Below, in pieces: positions 1-10,866 of a stretch of 64,000 nt of DNA; position 1 is the stretch's first letter; each line of letters starts with the position of its first letter. Under the pieces are notes generated by a model. That model had not been told where the DNA came from, ran no database searches, and saw nothing but the letters and a program-made list of their open reading frames with translations. The translations under genes were made by a program, and so were the position numbers. The DNA is taken from NCBI GenBank assembly GCA_013376995.1, contig JACAAZ010000011.1:69332-133331 (forward strand), given 5' to 3'. Origin of the DNA: Bacteroidota bacterium (lineage in GTDB: Bacteria > Bacteroidota > Bacteroidia > Bacteroidales > UBA4417).

Positions 1-369
1 CTGCCTCTTGGTTCCTCTCAACAATGGAGTATCTGGTGTTACCCAAAGGTTTCCATCCCGAAAGATGATGTTTGCAAAGGAAGTGTCGGTAATATAACCA
101 TCTTTGACAATTAGAATATCATCTTCGGTCACACCTTCGAGAAGTTTTGTGAAGCCTCTCCTGTCTAAGTACTTATGTGAATAATCAATAGAATTGTCTT
201 CTGTTATCCGAAGGGTCCTGATCGTCCTTGGTTTGTATGGTTCCCAGGTAATTGAACGGATTGAAGTATCGTAAATGACCCTACATTTGACAATGCCTGA
301 GTGCAAACCTTCCGGACACTTCAATAAGTTTTCAAGGGGCGTATTTAGTATTGTTTTATGAATTTCCAT
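1..369 (-). CDS. pabC: Aminotransferase class IV / aminodeoxychorismate lyase-like, truncated by window start
   Basis: Reverse-strand reading MEIHKTILNTPLENLLKCPEG...DDILIVKDGYITDTSFANIIFRDGNLWVTPDTPLLRGTKRQ matches the class IV aminotransferase motif; directly downstream of pabB. An alternative start lies at 384. Confidence 0.75.
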   Translation of the reverse strand, partial: MEIHKTILNTPLENLLKCPEGLHSGIVKCRVIYDTSIRSITWEPYKPRTIRTLRITEDNSIDYSHKYLDRRGFTKLLEGVTEDDILIVKDGYITDTSFANIIFRDGNLWVTPDTPLLRGTKRQ

Positions 370-439
370 TATTGAGCATTCCATGCGCTGCTTGTGCAGA
401 TGCAGGTTACATGGGATGCCATCCCTGAATTTTATGGTC

Positions 440-1435
440 TCAAGTAAAAGGGACATACACTTTAGCTATCATTTCCCGGTATTCCTTTTCTGCTTCACTG
501 AAGGAGGTGATTCCGCCACCACTTTTAAATATCATGCCTTCCGGTGTGGACTCAATGAACCGTATCATTACCCCGCTATCCAGGTTATTGCCATCAAAAT
601 AACCGAAAACTCCTGTGTAGAATCCTCGATCATACGTTTCAGTTTCCCGGATGATCTGTAATGTCCTTTCTTTTGGAGCCCCGCTGATTGATCCTGCAGG
701 CAGGATCCTGAAGAGTATGCTGCCTAGATTTTCCCGGTAATTATCCGGCAGAATGCCGGTTATTCTTGAACTGGCTTGCAATAAAGCCCCATAATTGGTT
801 TCAATCCTGCCGATATACCTGAATTCTTCTACCTTCACCTGTGATGCAACGCCTCCAAGGTCATTCCTTATCAGGTCCACAATGGTGTAATGTTCAGCAA
901 GTTCTTTTGGATCGGAGAGAAGCTTTTGCTCAGCATCTGGCAATGAGGCATCAATCGTCCCTTTCATGGGGAAGGAGGAGATTTTGCCATTTTCGATCCT
1001 AATAAAAGTTTCAGGAGAAAAAACCACGAAGCGGTTATTGAACCATAGTTTGTAAGGGGCATCGCTTCTGTCGAAAATTTCATGCAGGTCAAGGTTGACC
1101 GCAATAGGAGTAGGGCAGGTAAGATTAAGCAGGTAACTGTTTCCATATTCAATTTCCCTGGCAACCTTGTCATATTGAAAGGCATAGGATTCAAAAGTGA
1201 CTGGAAATTTACTGAAGGTCATCTTTTTGCCAGTTCCTGCATCAAAAGGCTGTCCATTCCCAAATCCATGAATACAAAACTGGAGCATTTCCGGGTCCAG
1301 GTCTATAAGCGGCTGGATAATGGAATGTTCCGCCATGAAATCAACGATGAACAGGAAAGGTTTCTTTTGGGAACCATAGCTGTTCATAAGCCTGATGGCT
1401 GTATTTTTGTCAGACAAGGAATGTGCCTTCATCAT
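440..1435 (-). CDS. pabB: Aminodeoxychorismate synthase component I (chorismate-binding enzyme)
   Basis: 331 aa with IVDLIRNDLGGVA, ILPAGSISGAPKERTLQII and GFYTGVFGYFDG chorismate-binding motifs. Confidence 0.88.
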   Translation of the reverse strand: MMKAHSLSDKNTAIRLMNSYGSQKKPFLFIVDFMAEHSIIQPLIDLDPEMLQFCIHGFGNGQPFDAGTGKKMTFSKFPVTFESYAFQYDKVAREIEYGNSYLLNLTCPTPIAVNLDLHEIFDRSDAPYKLWFNNRFVVFSPETFIRIENGKISSFPMKGTIDASLPDAEQKLLSDPKELAEHYTIVDLIRNDLGGVASQVKVEEFRYIGRIETNYGALLQASSRITGILPDNYRENLGSILFRILPAGSISGAPKERTLQIIRETETYDRGFYTGVFGYFDGNNLDSGVMIRFIESTPEGMIFKSGGGITSFSEAEKEYREMIAKVYVPFT

Positions 1436-1456
1436 GCAAACATACTGATTTCTGTT

Positions 1457-2035
1457 ATGAAACCCTCGGTATTACTGGTCGACAACCATGATTCATTTAC
1501 TTACAATCTGGCAGGAATACTGGAAGAATCGGGTTTGTGCAAGTTGAAGGTTTGTTTCAACGATCAACTGCGAATGGGCATGATGAAGTCCTGTGATAAG
1601 ATCCTGTTTTCACCTGGTCCGGGTATTCCCAAAGAGTACCCCCAAATGAGGGAAATTATTGAGAGATTTGGTGCAAGTAAAAGCATTCTTGGAATTTGCC
1701 TTGGGCATCAGGCTATTGTTGAATCATTAGGAGGTTCATTATTTCGGCTTAACAAGGTAATGCATGGTTCACGTCAGCAGATTCAACTGTCAGAACCGCT
1801 TGATCCATTGTTTCTGGGTCTGCCAAAACGGTTTCATGTAGGATTATATCATTCATGGGCAGCAAATCCCTCTAACCTGCCGTCAAGTCTGCATGTTACA
1901 GTAACTGGCAGAGATGGAATAATTATGGGTATTTCCCATGATTCAATGGACCTGAAAGGTCTTCAATTTCATCCGGAGTCCTATATGACCGAATATGGGC
2001 ATAAAATGATCTCAAACTGGTTGAAAAGTAAATAA
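1457..2035 (+). CDS. pabA: Glutamine amidotransferase (aminodeoxychorismate/anthranilate synthase component II)
   Basis: MKPSVLLVDNHDSFTYNL, SPGPG, GICLGHQAI and FHPES motifs. The ORF is open upstream to 1082, but the domain begins at ATG 1457. Confidence 0.88.
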   Translation: MKPSVLLVDNHDSFTYNLAGILEESGLCKLKVCFNDQLRMGMMKSCDKILFSPGPGIPKEYPQMREIIERFGASKSILGICLGHQAIVESLGGSLFRLNKVMHGSRQQIQLSEPLDPLFLGLPKRFHVGLYHSWAANPSNLPSSLHVTVTGRDGIIMGISHDSMDLKGLQFHPESYMTEYGHKMISNWLKSK

Positions 2036-2138
2036 GCGAAAGCAAAATTCAGGATATATGAAAGGACCATTCATGATGTCCTTCTCCTACCATGTATAAA
2101 AGTAAAACGATATCTGCAGATAATCAGAAATCTCCAGG

Positions 2139-2789
2139 TTATTTGCCAACCGTTAATTTCCAGTTCATGTTTGCAGGGACTGAGTTTGAAATTTTATTTT
2201 CAATCGTGATCGCCCCGGCATCTTCCGAATATTTTGTGACCTCAGAAGTAATTAAATTCCAACCGGTTTTCAAGTTAAGATCAACAATTTCGGTCTCAGT
2301 TATTCCAAAGTAGGAATAGGAGAATGATCCTTTGAGGGTTGTGTTCTTTGTAACATACATGATATCACCAACTGCACATCCTTTTGTTAATTCGGCAATT
2401 CCATTTGAAAACTCCATAGATCCAATTGAGGTTCCACTATTATCGCCAATTTCAAAGAAAATGTCTGCACACTTTGAGGTAGTGTCACTAATAGCAAGAG
2501 GCATTTCAAAATAACTTACAATTCCATCCAGCGTTGCAACTGAAGGAGCAGTCATACTAATACTAAAACTGCCATCCGAACCGATGATCGCTTCCCCTGT
2601 ATTTTCATTGGCGGTAGAGGAAGTACTTACAATTTTCTTATCACTGCCTTGCGTCCAGCCATAAAGTTTTCCCTTAAGAATATTGCCTGACAAACCCTCG
2701 GAATTTGAGGAATCTGAATCCTTTTTACAGGAAGTAAAGGCTAGTATTATCAGTCCGCATAGGAAAAAATTGAATGTAAATGTTTTCAT
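2139..2789 (-). CDS. Hypothetical lipoprotein
   Basis: 216 aa with signal peptide and lipobox-like FTSCKKDSDSS. Confidence 0.65.
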   Translation of the reverse strand: MKTFTFNFFLCGLIILAFTSCKKDSDSSNSEGLSGNILKGKLYGWTQGSDKKIVSTSSTANENTGEAIIGSDGSFSISMTAPSVATLDGIVSYFEMPLAISDTTSKCADIFFEIGDNSGTSIGSMEFSNGIAELTKGCAVGDIMYVTKNTTLKGSFSYSYFGITETEIVDLNLKTGWNLITSEVTKYSEDAGAITIENKISNSVPANMNWKLTVGK

Positions 2790-3085
2790 GATTTAGAGGA
2801 TTTATATGAATAAAATAGGATCATGTATCTTTCGAGCAGTTAGAGATTCGAGATTTGGGTTTATTGTGAAAGAGATTTTTACGTTTTGCTGCTTCAGTAG
2901 TTTCAATTAAAATTGTGTTCACGGATGAAAGGTAAAAAGCTATAGAAGTATTTTGGGTGAATCTATTGAATATCTGGAATGAAGTTAAATATTAATGAGA
3001 CTGCTAATCATTAATTAAATGTAAAATTTATTTCCCTGTTATCCAAATAGAAACCTGATTTGATCCAGCCCCCTAAATGTCTCAT

Positions 3086-4111
3086 TTATAGCAATTCCAA
3101 ACTTGCTTTCATTACGTCCATGGTGCTGATATTTTGCATGCAGTTGAAATGTTTTTTAGGACAATAGTTCAATCCTTTTGTAGTACAGGGCCGGCAATCA
3201 ACCTCTTTTTCAATAACCCTGCTCCTGGTTTCCAAAGGGAAGAATCCCAACTGCCTGGTTGTTGGGCCGAAAATTGCTACCACAGCTGTTTTCTGTGATT
3301 GCGCCAGGTGCATCATTCCACTGTCATTGGTAATTACAACTTTCGCATAGGACAGGAGAGCTGCGGATCCCAGCAACGAAAGCTGCCCTGCATAGTTTAA
3401 TGCTTTCTGCTTCATTCCATTAATGATGTCATCGCACAAATGTTTATCATTAGGCCCGCCCAGGAATATTAACTGTCCGCCACGTTGCTCTATTAACAGA
3501 TCCGCCAGTTCACCAAAGCGGGAAGGTATCCATTGCTTGTTACTGAATGAAGCACCCGGGCAGAGCACGAAAAGTGGTTTTGAAACATCGATGCCATCCG
3601 AAGATAGTATTTGTTCCACCTTTAATTTTTCATCGTCAGAAACAAGGACGTCTGTTCCCTTTCCATCATAAGAAATATTGTAATTCTGAACTGCATCAAA
3701 ATATCTCAGGTAAACAGGTTTAGCTTCGCTGAACATATTCCTGCCAATCTTAACGAGTAGCCAACGGCGGAAGGATTGTTTGCTGTAAGTGGATACCTGT
3801 GGAAACCTGATTGACCTCTTCAGGTAATTGGTTCTCAAATTGTTGTGCAGGTCAATGAACCAGTCATAATTTTCATTCTTCAACTGATCTTTTAACTGGT
3901 TCAATGCTTCAGTGCCACCTGATTTATCGAAGGTAATGACCCTGTCAATATTAGGGTTATTGATTAGCAAAGCAGAAAATTCTTTTTTGACCAGGAAAGT
4001 GATCCTTGCTTCCGGGAATGCTTTCCTCACTGATCTAACTACAGCAGTTGTGAGGATAATATCACCTATGGAACTAAGCCTTGCTATCAGTATGTTGGAT
4101 GGATTTGTCAA
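3086..4111 (-). CDS. Glycosyltransferase family 9 (ADP-heptose:LPS heptosyltransferase-like)
   Basis: MTNPSNILIARLSSIGDIILTTAVVRSVRKAFP, VVITNDSGMMHLA and VAIFGPTT motifs. Confidence 0.9.
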   Translation of the reverse strand: MTNPSNILIARLSSIGDIILTTAVVRSVRKAFPEARITFLVKKEFSALLINNPNIDRVITFDKSGGTEALNQLKDQLKNENYDWFIDLHNNLRTNYLKRSIRFPQVSTYSKQSFRRWLLVKIGRNMFSEAKPVYLRYFDAVQNYNISYDGKGTDVLVSDDEKLKVEQILSSDGIDVSKPLFVLCPGASFSNKQWIPSRFGELADLLIEQRGGQLIFLGGPNDKHLCDDIINGMKQKALNYAGQLSLLGSAALLSYAKVVITNDSGMMHLAQSQKTAVVAIFGPTTRQLGFFPLETRSRVIEKEVDCRPCTTKGLNYCPKKHFNCMQNISTMDVMKASLELL

Positions 4112-4148
4112 CGGAATCTGGGAGTCTTATATAATTGTTATACTATAT

Positions 4149-5372
4149 TTATCGACCACTGAACAGTGTAACACGTTTTGCTGCAGGAGTTTGGCAATAT
4201 TTTTTGACAAATATTTTCTCCTTGTCAACCGCTTTGCGAAGGTCTGAAATATTACGTGATAATTCTGTAATATTCCTTTTAAGTCCCGGGTCTTCGGAAT
4301 GCAGGCTTTTTACGACCAGTTCGCTGCTGAGCAGCAAAGAGTCTGTGTCTTCAATCATCCGTCGTATTTCTGAATCCGAAAGATTTGGTTTCCTGAACTG
4401 CTTATTTTTAGCATGAACATACTGATTGAATGTGTTGACGGATTTGTTGAAGTTTTCGATTGCATCATTCCCCTCAGAAACAACTGCATTTTTCTTGTCA
4501 ATCATCTGGTTGGCATGATAAACCTCCAGTGAATTGTCAAGGAATTTGCAATATTCAATAATCAATGGATTTGCTAGCCCTCTTTCATGCACCCTGCGGC
4601 TTTCAATTGCCAGTTTATCGGATGGAGACGCAGCTAGAAACAACTCAATAGAATCGTTGAAATTATAATGATCACCGGTCTCTGGCGTTTCCCCACCAGT
4701 AATAAAATCTTCATATCGCAGTGGTGATGGCAGGAGCTGCCAGCTGGGATCGAATGGCATTCTTTGCAGAATAGAGATTGATGGTGGGATTTTGTAATAA
4801 TCGAGGGAGAAGTGCCGGATAAATATATTTTCCTGAAGCCCGCCGGCTCCCCAGGTAGGATCGAAGAGATACCATTTGTCATTGATCCTCGCTGCATTCC
4901 ATGCATGGGGAATCTTGTCTATAATCCCTTCATGCTGGGTGTAGCCTGTCACGACATAGGAGGTGATACCACAGAGATGGCAAAGCTCGTCAAAAAGAGC
5001 TGAATAGCCTTGACAAATGGCCGCCCTGGTCTTCAATACCTGTTGAATGAGGTCGGAAGTGGAAGAATAGGGTGTAGGGTGGTCAAGTTGTGCCGGGTCG
5101 TAAGCAATGTTATTACCGATCCAACTATATATCTGGAACAAGATAGAATCCGGGTCCCGCGATTCCTGCATTATGGCATCGGCAAGCACTTTAGCAGAAA
5201 ATACGGTATTTGAATCCTTGATTATGGTGCTGTTCTTTTCATGATAAGCAATGCCCGGAACTGATTGCCCGTGCCCTTTGGGAAATACAGACAAAAAAAA
5301 TAAGATAAATAGGATCCAAGGAGAGTTCCTTTTGAGTGTTTCTGCCGAATGTCGTAATTGCACTTTTTCCAT
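4149..5372 (-). CDS. Transglutaminase-like domain protein
   Basis: 407 aa; RAAICQGYSALFDELCHLCGI, HAWNAARIND and WYLFDPTWG match the Cys-His-Asp transglutaminase core. Confidence 0.82.
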   Translation of the reverse strand: MEKVQLRHSAETLKRNSPWILFILFFLSVFPKGHGQSVPGIAYHEKNSTIIKDSNTVFSAKVLADAIMQESRDPDSILFQIYSWIGNNIAYDPAQLDHPTPYSSTSDLIQQVLKTRAAICQGYSALFDELCHLCGITSYVVTGYTQHEGIIDKIPHAWNAARINDKWYLFDPTWGAGGLQENIFIRHFSLDYYKIPPSISILQRMPFDPSWQLLPSPLRYEDFITGGETPETGDHYNFNDSIELFLAASPSDKLAIESRRVHERGLANPLIIEYCKFLDNSLEVYHANQMIDKKNAVVSEGNDAIENFNKSVNTFNQYVHAKNKQFRKPNLSDSEIRRMIEDTDSLLLSSELVVKSLHSEDPGLKRNITELSRNISDLRKAVDKEKIFVKKYCQTPAAKRVTLFSGR

Positions 5373-5660
5373 AGTTAATCCAGCAAATATAGGAATAGAT
5401 GAAATTCAACCCATATTTGATTTCGGTCGAAAAATAGGTTGCTCAATAACAAGATTTTAAGCTGAAAATTAAAGAATCGGTCCAAAATTTATTGAAATTC
5501 GGGCCAGGAAGGCAGAAAAATCATGGAATGTCGTTCTGAAAGTGTTGTCATTATTGATACATGTAGATATGATATATGTTTTGGAATAAATTCAATTTGT
5601 CTTTATTTTGGCAGTTAACAAATTCAATTTTCAAAAATCAGTTAACCTAAAACAAGCAAA

Positions 5661-7223
5661 ATGAAAAAAACAGTACTTATGATCATGGCCTTCGCAGCCA
5701 TAAGTTCAACATTATGGGCGGGGGGTATCGTTACCAATTCAAATCAAAGTGCAGCCTATGTCAGGATGCTGGCTCGCGATGCTTCATACAACCTTGATGC
5801 TGTATATTTCAATCCGGCGGGACTCACGCTCATTAAAGACGGATTTCATTTTTCACTTAACACCCAGACAATCTGGCAGGATAGGTCAATCAAAAACGAT
5901 TATAAGTACCTGAATAATGGAGAATACAAAGGCAAAGTTTTTGCTCCTGTTTTCCCAAGCATTTATGCAGCTTATAAAACGGGCAAGACTGCATTTTCCG
6001 CGGCTTTCATTCCAGTTGGCGGTGGAGGTGGCGCCACCTTTGATAAGGGGCTTCCTTCATTTGAAATTGGAATTTCCGATCTTGTTCCCAGCCTTAATGC
6101 ACAAGGTATTCCTGTTTCAGCTTACAGTGCCGACCTCTATTTCAAGGGTACTTCTGTTTACTGGGGAGCCCAATTAGGTGTTTCAACTGAACTTACTGAT
6201 AATGTTTCCTTGTTCATTGGTGCAAGATATATTATGGCTTCCACCACATACCAGGGGCATCTTAAAGATATTACATTGTATTCTGAACAACCTGTTTTCG
6301 GCGAGTCTACTTCAATTAAGGCTGCTGATTTCTTTGCCGGGGCCCAGTTGAAATATCAGCAAACAGCTGCTGCTTTTGGAGCCGCATTAGATCAGTCTGC
6401 AGTTATCCCGGAAGCAATGGCAACCCAGGCCGGATTACCTGTAGGAACAACTTTTGGACAAGCCACTGCTATTTTCACGAATGCTGCAGTTCAGGCCGGC
6501 GCACGTAAGGCCCTGCTATCAGACCAGGAAGCCGATGTTACTCAAAAAGGTACTGGGATCACTCCTATTTTTGGGATGAATATCAGCCTGCTGGATAAGA
6601 AACTCAATATCGGTGCAAAGTATGAGTTCGTTACCCCTATGTTGGTGAAGAACAATACCAAGAAAGACTTTCTTGTTGGATATACTGCCAATGGCACACC
6701 TATTACCGAATTCCCCGATAAGGCCGAGACTCATTCTGATATGCCTTGCCTGCTATCCATCGGAGTTGCATATAAAGTTTCCGACAAGTTGAACCTTGCC
6801 CTCGGCTACCATGGTTATTTTGATAAATCAGCAGATTATGGAAAAACCAACAGTGAAGGTGTAGCTGTAAGCAATAAAGGCATTATGGATAAAAATTATT
6901 TCGAAATCGCCCTGGGGGCAGAATATAATATTACCAAGAAACTGCTTGTAAGTGCAGGTATCCTTCGCGCTCAGACAGGTGTTTCCGAAGCTTACCAGAG
7001 TGACCTCAGTAACAGCCTTTCTTCAAATACCGGTTCGTTTGGATTTGGTTACAATGTAACTCCCGGCATCCAGGTTAACGTTGGCGCTCTCTATACAACC
7101 TATGTAAGCAGTGATAAACATTATACCCATTACCTTGGCAAGACTGCTGTTCCGGTAGTTGAAACCTATGGAAAAGGAAATGTTATCGTTGCTCTTGGAG
7201 TTGATGTAAGCCTTGGCAAATAA
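5661..7223 (+). CDS. Outer membrane protein, OmpP1/FadL/TodX family
   Basis: 520 aa with signal peptide, GGIVTNSNQSAAYVRMLARDAS...LDAVYFNPAGLT, beta-barrel-like repeats. Confidence 0.85.
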   Translation: MKKTVLMIMAFAAISSTLWAGGIVTNSNQSAAYVRMLARDASYNLDAVYFNPAGLTLIKDGFHFSLNTQTIWQDRSIKNDYKYLNNGEYKGKVFAPVFPSIYAAYKTGKTAFSAAFIPVGGGGGATFDKGLPSFEIGISDLVPSLNAQGIPVSAYSADLYFKGTSVYWGAQLGVSTELTDNVSLFIGARYIMASTTYQGHLKDITLYSEQPVFGESTSIKAADFFAGAQLKYQQTAAAFGAALDQSAVIPEAMATQAGLPVGTTFGQATAIFTNAAVQAGARKALLSDQEADVTQKGTGITPIFGMNISLLDKKLNIGAKYEFVTPMLVKNNTKKDFLVGYTANGTPITEFPDKAETHSDMPCLLSIGVAYKVSDKLNLALGYHGYFDKSADYGKTNSEGVAVSNKGIMDKNYFEIALGAEYNITKKLLVSAGILRAQTGVSEAYQSDLSNSLSSNTGSFGFGYNVTPGIQVNVGALYTTYVSSDKHYTHYLGKTAVPVVETYGKGNVIVALGVDVSLGK

Positions 7224-7274
7224 TCAAGATCAGGTGCAATTGACGCAAGGTTAATACGCTTAAAACTTATTTAT

Positions 7275-7313
7275 AACCCTGAAGGAGTATACAAGCTCTT
7301 TCAGGGTTTTTCT
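7275..7313 (+). terminator. Rho-independent terminator
   Basis: AACCCTGAAGGAG...CTCTTTCAGGGTT followed by TTTTCTTT, about 50 bp after the FadL-like stop. Confidence 0.8.
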
Positions 7314-7438
7314 TTAGTGCATGATTACTTGTTGAGCATGTATTGTCATGTTTGAACATAGAAAGTATAACCATTGGGTTGGCCATGGCTTTTCTGATAA
7401 AGCTGAAAGGGACTTAAGTGATTATTCCGCTTAGATTC

Positions 7439-8176
7439 TTACTTCGGCTGAACTGCGGAAGGAAGAGTAACTGCTTTAATAGTATCATGCGGAGCTGCAA
7501 TAATGATATTGAATTTCTGATTTGCAACTGCTTCATTTATCTTCTTTTCGAGAAGAAGATTGAGGTACTGTTCTTTCAGGGTGTCATTCTCCTGGTGCCA
7601 ATTCCTGGTTATAGCTCTGAATGCAAAGAATCCTATGATGCAAAGCGTAAGGGAGAACGCAATAATAGCAAAGGTGCGGGATAGCATATCCCTTTTTGGA
7701 GGTTCTGCCGGTTTAACATTCGGATAGGTATCTGTTACCGTGAAGACTTCTTTATCATTGGCCTGTACAGCAATACTCACAGGGAAATGCCGCTCAAGAA
7801 GCTCTTCAAAATAGTCTGCGATTGTATCCTTTACAAGGTAATCAAGCGCTTGCCTGATTGGCCCGAAATTTATGTAACTGGTAATCACCAATAGGTTGAA
7901 CTCAATATGCAGGGAGCCTTCTTTTTCCCTGTAGCCAAGAAAATAGATACGGGTGTTTTCGCGAATAAGGATACTTCTTTCAATGTTTGTCTTCAGGAAT
8001 TCCCTGATTGGATTATCTGTATCGAATCGTTTTCTCCTGACATTATCGTCGAAGCGGGTCAATTCAGAACGCAGCACATCGCGCAGCTCAGAATGCGATT
8101 TATCCTTATCCCTGATCTGGATAGAGTATTCAATCTCTCTGACTGTTAATGCAGCGTTATCGTTAATCCTCGGCAT
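7439..8176 (-). CDS. Hypothetical protein with one C-terminal transmembrane segment
   Basis: 245 aa ORF; hydrophobic TFAIIAFSLTLCIIGFFAF. Confidence 0.6.
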   Translation of the reverse strand: MPRINDNAALTVREIEYSIQIRDKDKSHSELRDVLRSELTRFDDNVRRKRFDTDNPIREFLKTNIERSILIRENTRIYFLGYREKEGSLHIEFNLLVITSYINFGPIRQALDYLVKDTIADYFEELLERHFPVSIAVQANDKEVFTVTDTYPNVKPAEPPKRDMLSRTFAIIAFSLTLCIIGFFAFRAITRNWHQENDTLKEQYLNLLLEKKINEAVANQKFNIIIAAPHDTIKAVTLPSAVQPK

Positions 8177-8269
8177 TGGTTTGGTCTGGTTCAGGAAAGC
8201 CTGAAAGGTAGTTGTTAAAACCTATTGGTTAATAGCAATTTGAGTAAAAAGTTTTATTTTTTTGAAGAT

Positions 8270-8965
8270 TTAACTCTTGAACTCGTCATGATCTCCCTGG
8301 AAACGGAATCCCAGGCGTTTTCCCGTAACTATTTTCATATTGTCAAGTGTCATCTGCATATCAGCAACAGTCACCTCCTTCATATTCTCATAAGGTGGAG
8401 TCAACAGGTCAAAATTAATGGTGTACCTGATTGCAGACTCAATGATCTTTCGGGCAGATTCACGGTTCATAACGGATGACTGAAAGTTGTTGAATAATTG
8501 CCCTATCTCCCGTTTCCCTTCAATAAAATAATGGCTTTCGTTATTGATGAATATTCGACCTATCAGGTATCCCAGGTCATTTTCGCGGTTGTATTTAAAT
8601 GAGTCTGCCAGGAAGTTAAAGATCATGATCAGCCCGGAATAGGACCGGTTTGGATCTTCCTTGACATAAGAAGTCTTCATAACTTCATGTTCCCTGGAGA
8701 ATTCAAACACATTGGTGTGCATGATAAAAACCAGTACATCTCCACCAAACTTAAGTTCAGCTTCAAATTCTCCCTTGTCAATGAATTCAAAAGGAATTAC
8801 TGTCGGTTCATTCCTGTATTTTGTACGGTATTCAAGAGCCATTTCGCTCAGGATGGATTTGATCATCCTGAAAGTGTCAAGGGTAATGTTGTAAATACCT
8901 CTTTTGAAAGATGCCTTTTTCTGGATCCCATCAAAAAGGTCATCTCCTGGCAGAACGTCCATCAT
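8270..8965 (-). CDS. Conserved-type hypothetical protein
   Basis: 231 aa ORF, tandem with the preceding gene. Confidence 0.6.
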   Translation of the reverse strand: MMDVLPGDDLFDGIQKKASFKRGIYNITLDTFRMIKSILSEMALEYRTKYRNEPTVIPFEFIDKGEFEAELKFGGDVLVFIMHTNVFEFSREHEVMKTSYVKEDPNRSYSGLIMIFNFLADSFKYNRENDLGYLIGRIFINNESHYFIEGKREIGQLFNNFQSSVMNRESARKIIESAIRYTINFDLLTPPYENMKEVTVADMQMTLDNMKIVTGKRLGFRFQGDHDEFKS

Positions 8966-9180
8966 AGTGACTGAAAATTTTTATAAAAGTACTAAGAAAA
9001 ATAGATTTGGAAGTGTCTGAAGGCAGCAAATCAAAAGAAGGTTCAGGAAACCAGGGCTCTGAATATGAAGAATGAAGTAGTTTGGAATCAGCTCTGCAGG
9101 TGGATTAATTCGGTAGAAGGCAAATTTTGAGGGTGGCGGGAAGCGTTTTATGAATGACTGAATTAAATAGAATACTCTGA

Positions 9181-10743
9181 TTACGATTTATTGATCAGTG
9201 CTATTGCCTTTGCACAATTAACGCCATCCATGGCTGAAGAGACAATGCCCCCGGCATAACCGGCACCTTCTCCGCACGGGAAAAGGCGTTTTATCTGAAG
9301 TTGCTCAAATGTATCGGGATCTCTCGGAATGCGGATGGGTGAAGAAGTTCTTGACTCAGTTCCAAGAATGACAGCTTCATTGCTAAGGTATCCTTTCATT
9401 TGTTTATCGAACATCACAAAAGCCTGCTGAAGTCTTCCTGCAACAAGGGGTGGCAAAAGTTCATGCAGAGCCGATGTGCGTAAACCAGGGAAATAGGAAC
9501 TCACTGGAAGGGATGAAGATACCCGCCCTTCAACAAAATCTGTAATTCTTTGGGCGGGAGCTGTTTGTGTCATCCCGCCGGCTCTCCAGCAAGCATCTTC
9601 TATCCTTCGCTGAAACTCAAGTCCTGCAAAAGGTCCAAACTCATTCAGGTGGGCAAAGTCAGCAGGCTCTATGGCTACTACAATGCCGGAATTTGCATAG
9701 GGTGAATTCCGCTTGCTGTTGCTCATTCCATTAACAACAAGCTGCCCGGTCTCGGTGGCAGACGGAACTATGATTCCGCCGGGGCACATGCAGAAAGAAA
9801 ATACCCCTCTTCCTTCAACTTGTTTGACAAGGCTGTAACTAGCTGCCGGAAGGTAGGGATCACGGGGTGCATGGTGATATTGGATGGAATCAATGAGTTC
9901 CTGGGGATGTTCAGCTCTTACACCTAATGCGAAACTTTTTGCTTCCAACCCGACAGCGTGACGATCAAGTATTTCGTATACATCCTTTGCAGAATGGCCG
10001 GTTGCGATTATTACAGCAATTCCTTCGAAGGCATTTCCTGACTTGTCAATCACCCCGGTAGTTTTCCCTTTATGGATAATCAGATCATGAACCCTGTGAT
10101 TGAAATGAATTTCACCACCGGCATCAATTATGCTCTGCCTCATTGATTGTATGATGGCCGGCAGCTTATCTGTTCCGATGTGGGGATGGCTGTCGATGAG
10201 GATGTCAGGATCTGCTCCGTGTGAAACCAGTATTGATAATATCTCCTGTACACTTCCCCTTTTTGTGGAGCGTGTATAAAGTTTACCATCCGAATAAGTT
10301 CCGGCTCCTCCTTCGCCAAAACAATAGTTGGAATCCGGATTCACAATATGCTCGCGATTGAGGCGGGCAATGTCAAACTTTCGCGCCTTAACATCCTTTC
10401 CTCGTTCCAGTATGATTGGCCTTAAATTATTCTGGATTAATGTTAGCGCTGCAAATAATCCCGCCGGGCCTGCACCGACTATGATTACAGGAGCTTTCCT
10501 GCTGACATCAGGGTAGTTCTTGATGAAAGAAGGCGAAACTTCAGGCCCTTTTTCATCAATGAACAATTCTGCCTTTACCCGGATCTTGACTTTTTGGGTC
10601 CTTGCATCGATAGACCTCTGGATTGGATTTATCGTCCGGATCTTTCCAACTGGGATATGCAGGAAATGAGCGAATGCCCCTCTCCACGAAGAGCGGTCAG
10701 CCGCCTGTTTCGGCGTCATCCATATTTCTGCTTCACGACGCAT
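9181..10743 (-). CDS. FAD-dependent dehydrogenase (NAD(P)/FAD oxidoreductase)
   Basis: 520 aa; APVIIVGAGPAGLFAALTLIQ Rossmann motif, FGEGGAGTYSDGKLYTR, PCGEGAGYAGGIVSSAMDG. Confidence 0.85.
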   Translation of the reverse strand: MRREAEIWMTPKQAADRSSWRGAFAHFLHIPVGKIRTINPIQRSIDARTQKVKIRVKAELFIDEKGPEVSPSFIKNYPDVSRKAPVIIVGAGPAGLFAALTLIQNNLRPIILERGKDVKARKFDIARLNREHIVNPDSNYCFGEGGAGTYSDGKLYTRSTKRGSVQEILSILVSHGADPDILIDSHPHIGTDKLPAIIQSMRQSIIDAGGEIHFNHRVHDLIIHKGKTTGVIDKSGNAFEGIAVIIATGHSAKDVYEILDRHAVGLEAKSFALGVRAEHPQELIDSIQYHHAPRDPYLPAASYSLVKQVEGRGVFSFCMCPGGIIVPSATETGQLVVNGMSNSKRNSPYANSGIVVAIEPADFAHLNEFGPFAGLEFQRRIEDACWRAGGMTQTAPAQRITDFVEGRVSSSLPVSSYFPGLRTSALHELLPPLVAGRLQQAFVMFDKQMKGYLSNEAVILGTESRTSSPIRIPRDPDTFEQLQIKRLFPCGEGAGYAGGIVSSAMDGVNCAKAIALINKS

Positions 10744-10866
10744 AGACTTATTTTTCTGGCCGTGAAATTAGGGTTTCTGATGATATCCGGGACAGATTGA
10801 TCAAAGATTTAGGCTATGAAGGACTTAAATGTGTGATTGTTTTTAGGAAAGGGGGACAGGGGGGCA

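Noticed and set aside
1082-1456. N-terminal extension of pabA from the longer ORF
   Set aside because: Antisense to pabB; the glutaminase domain begins at ATG 1457.
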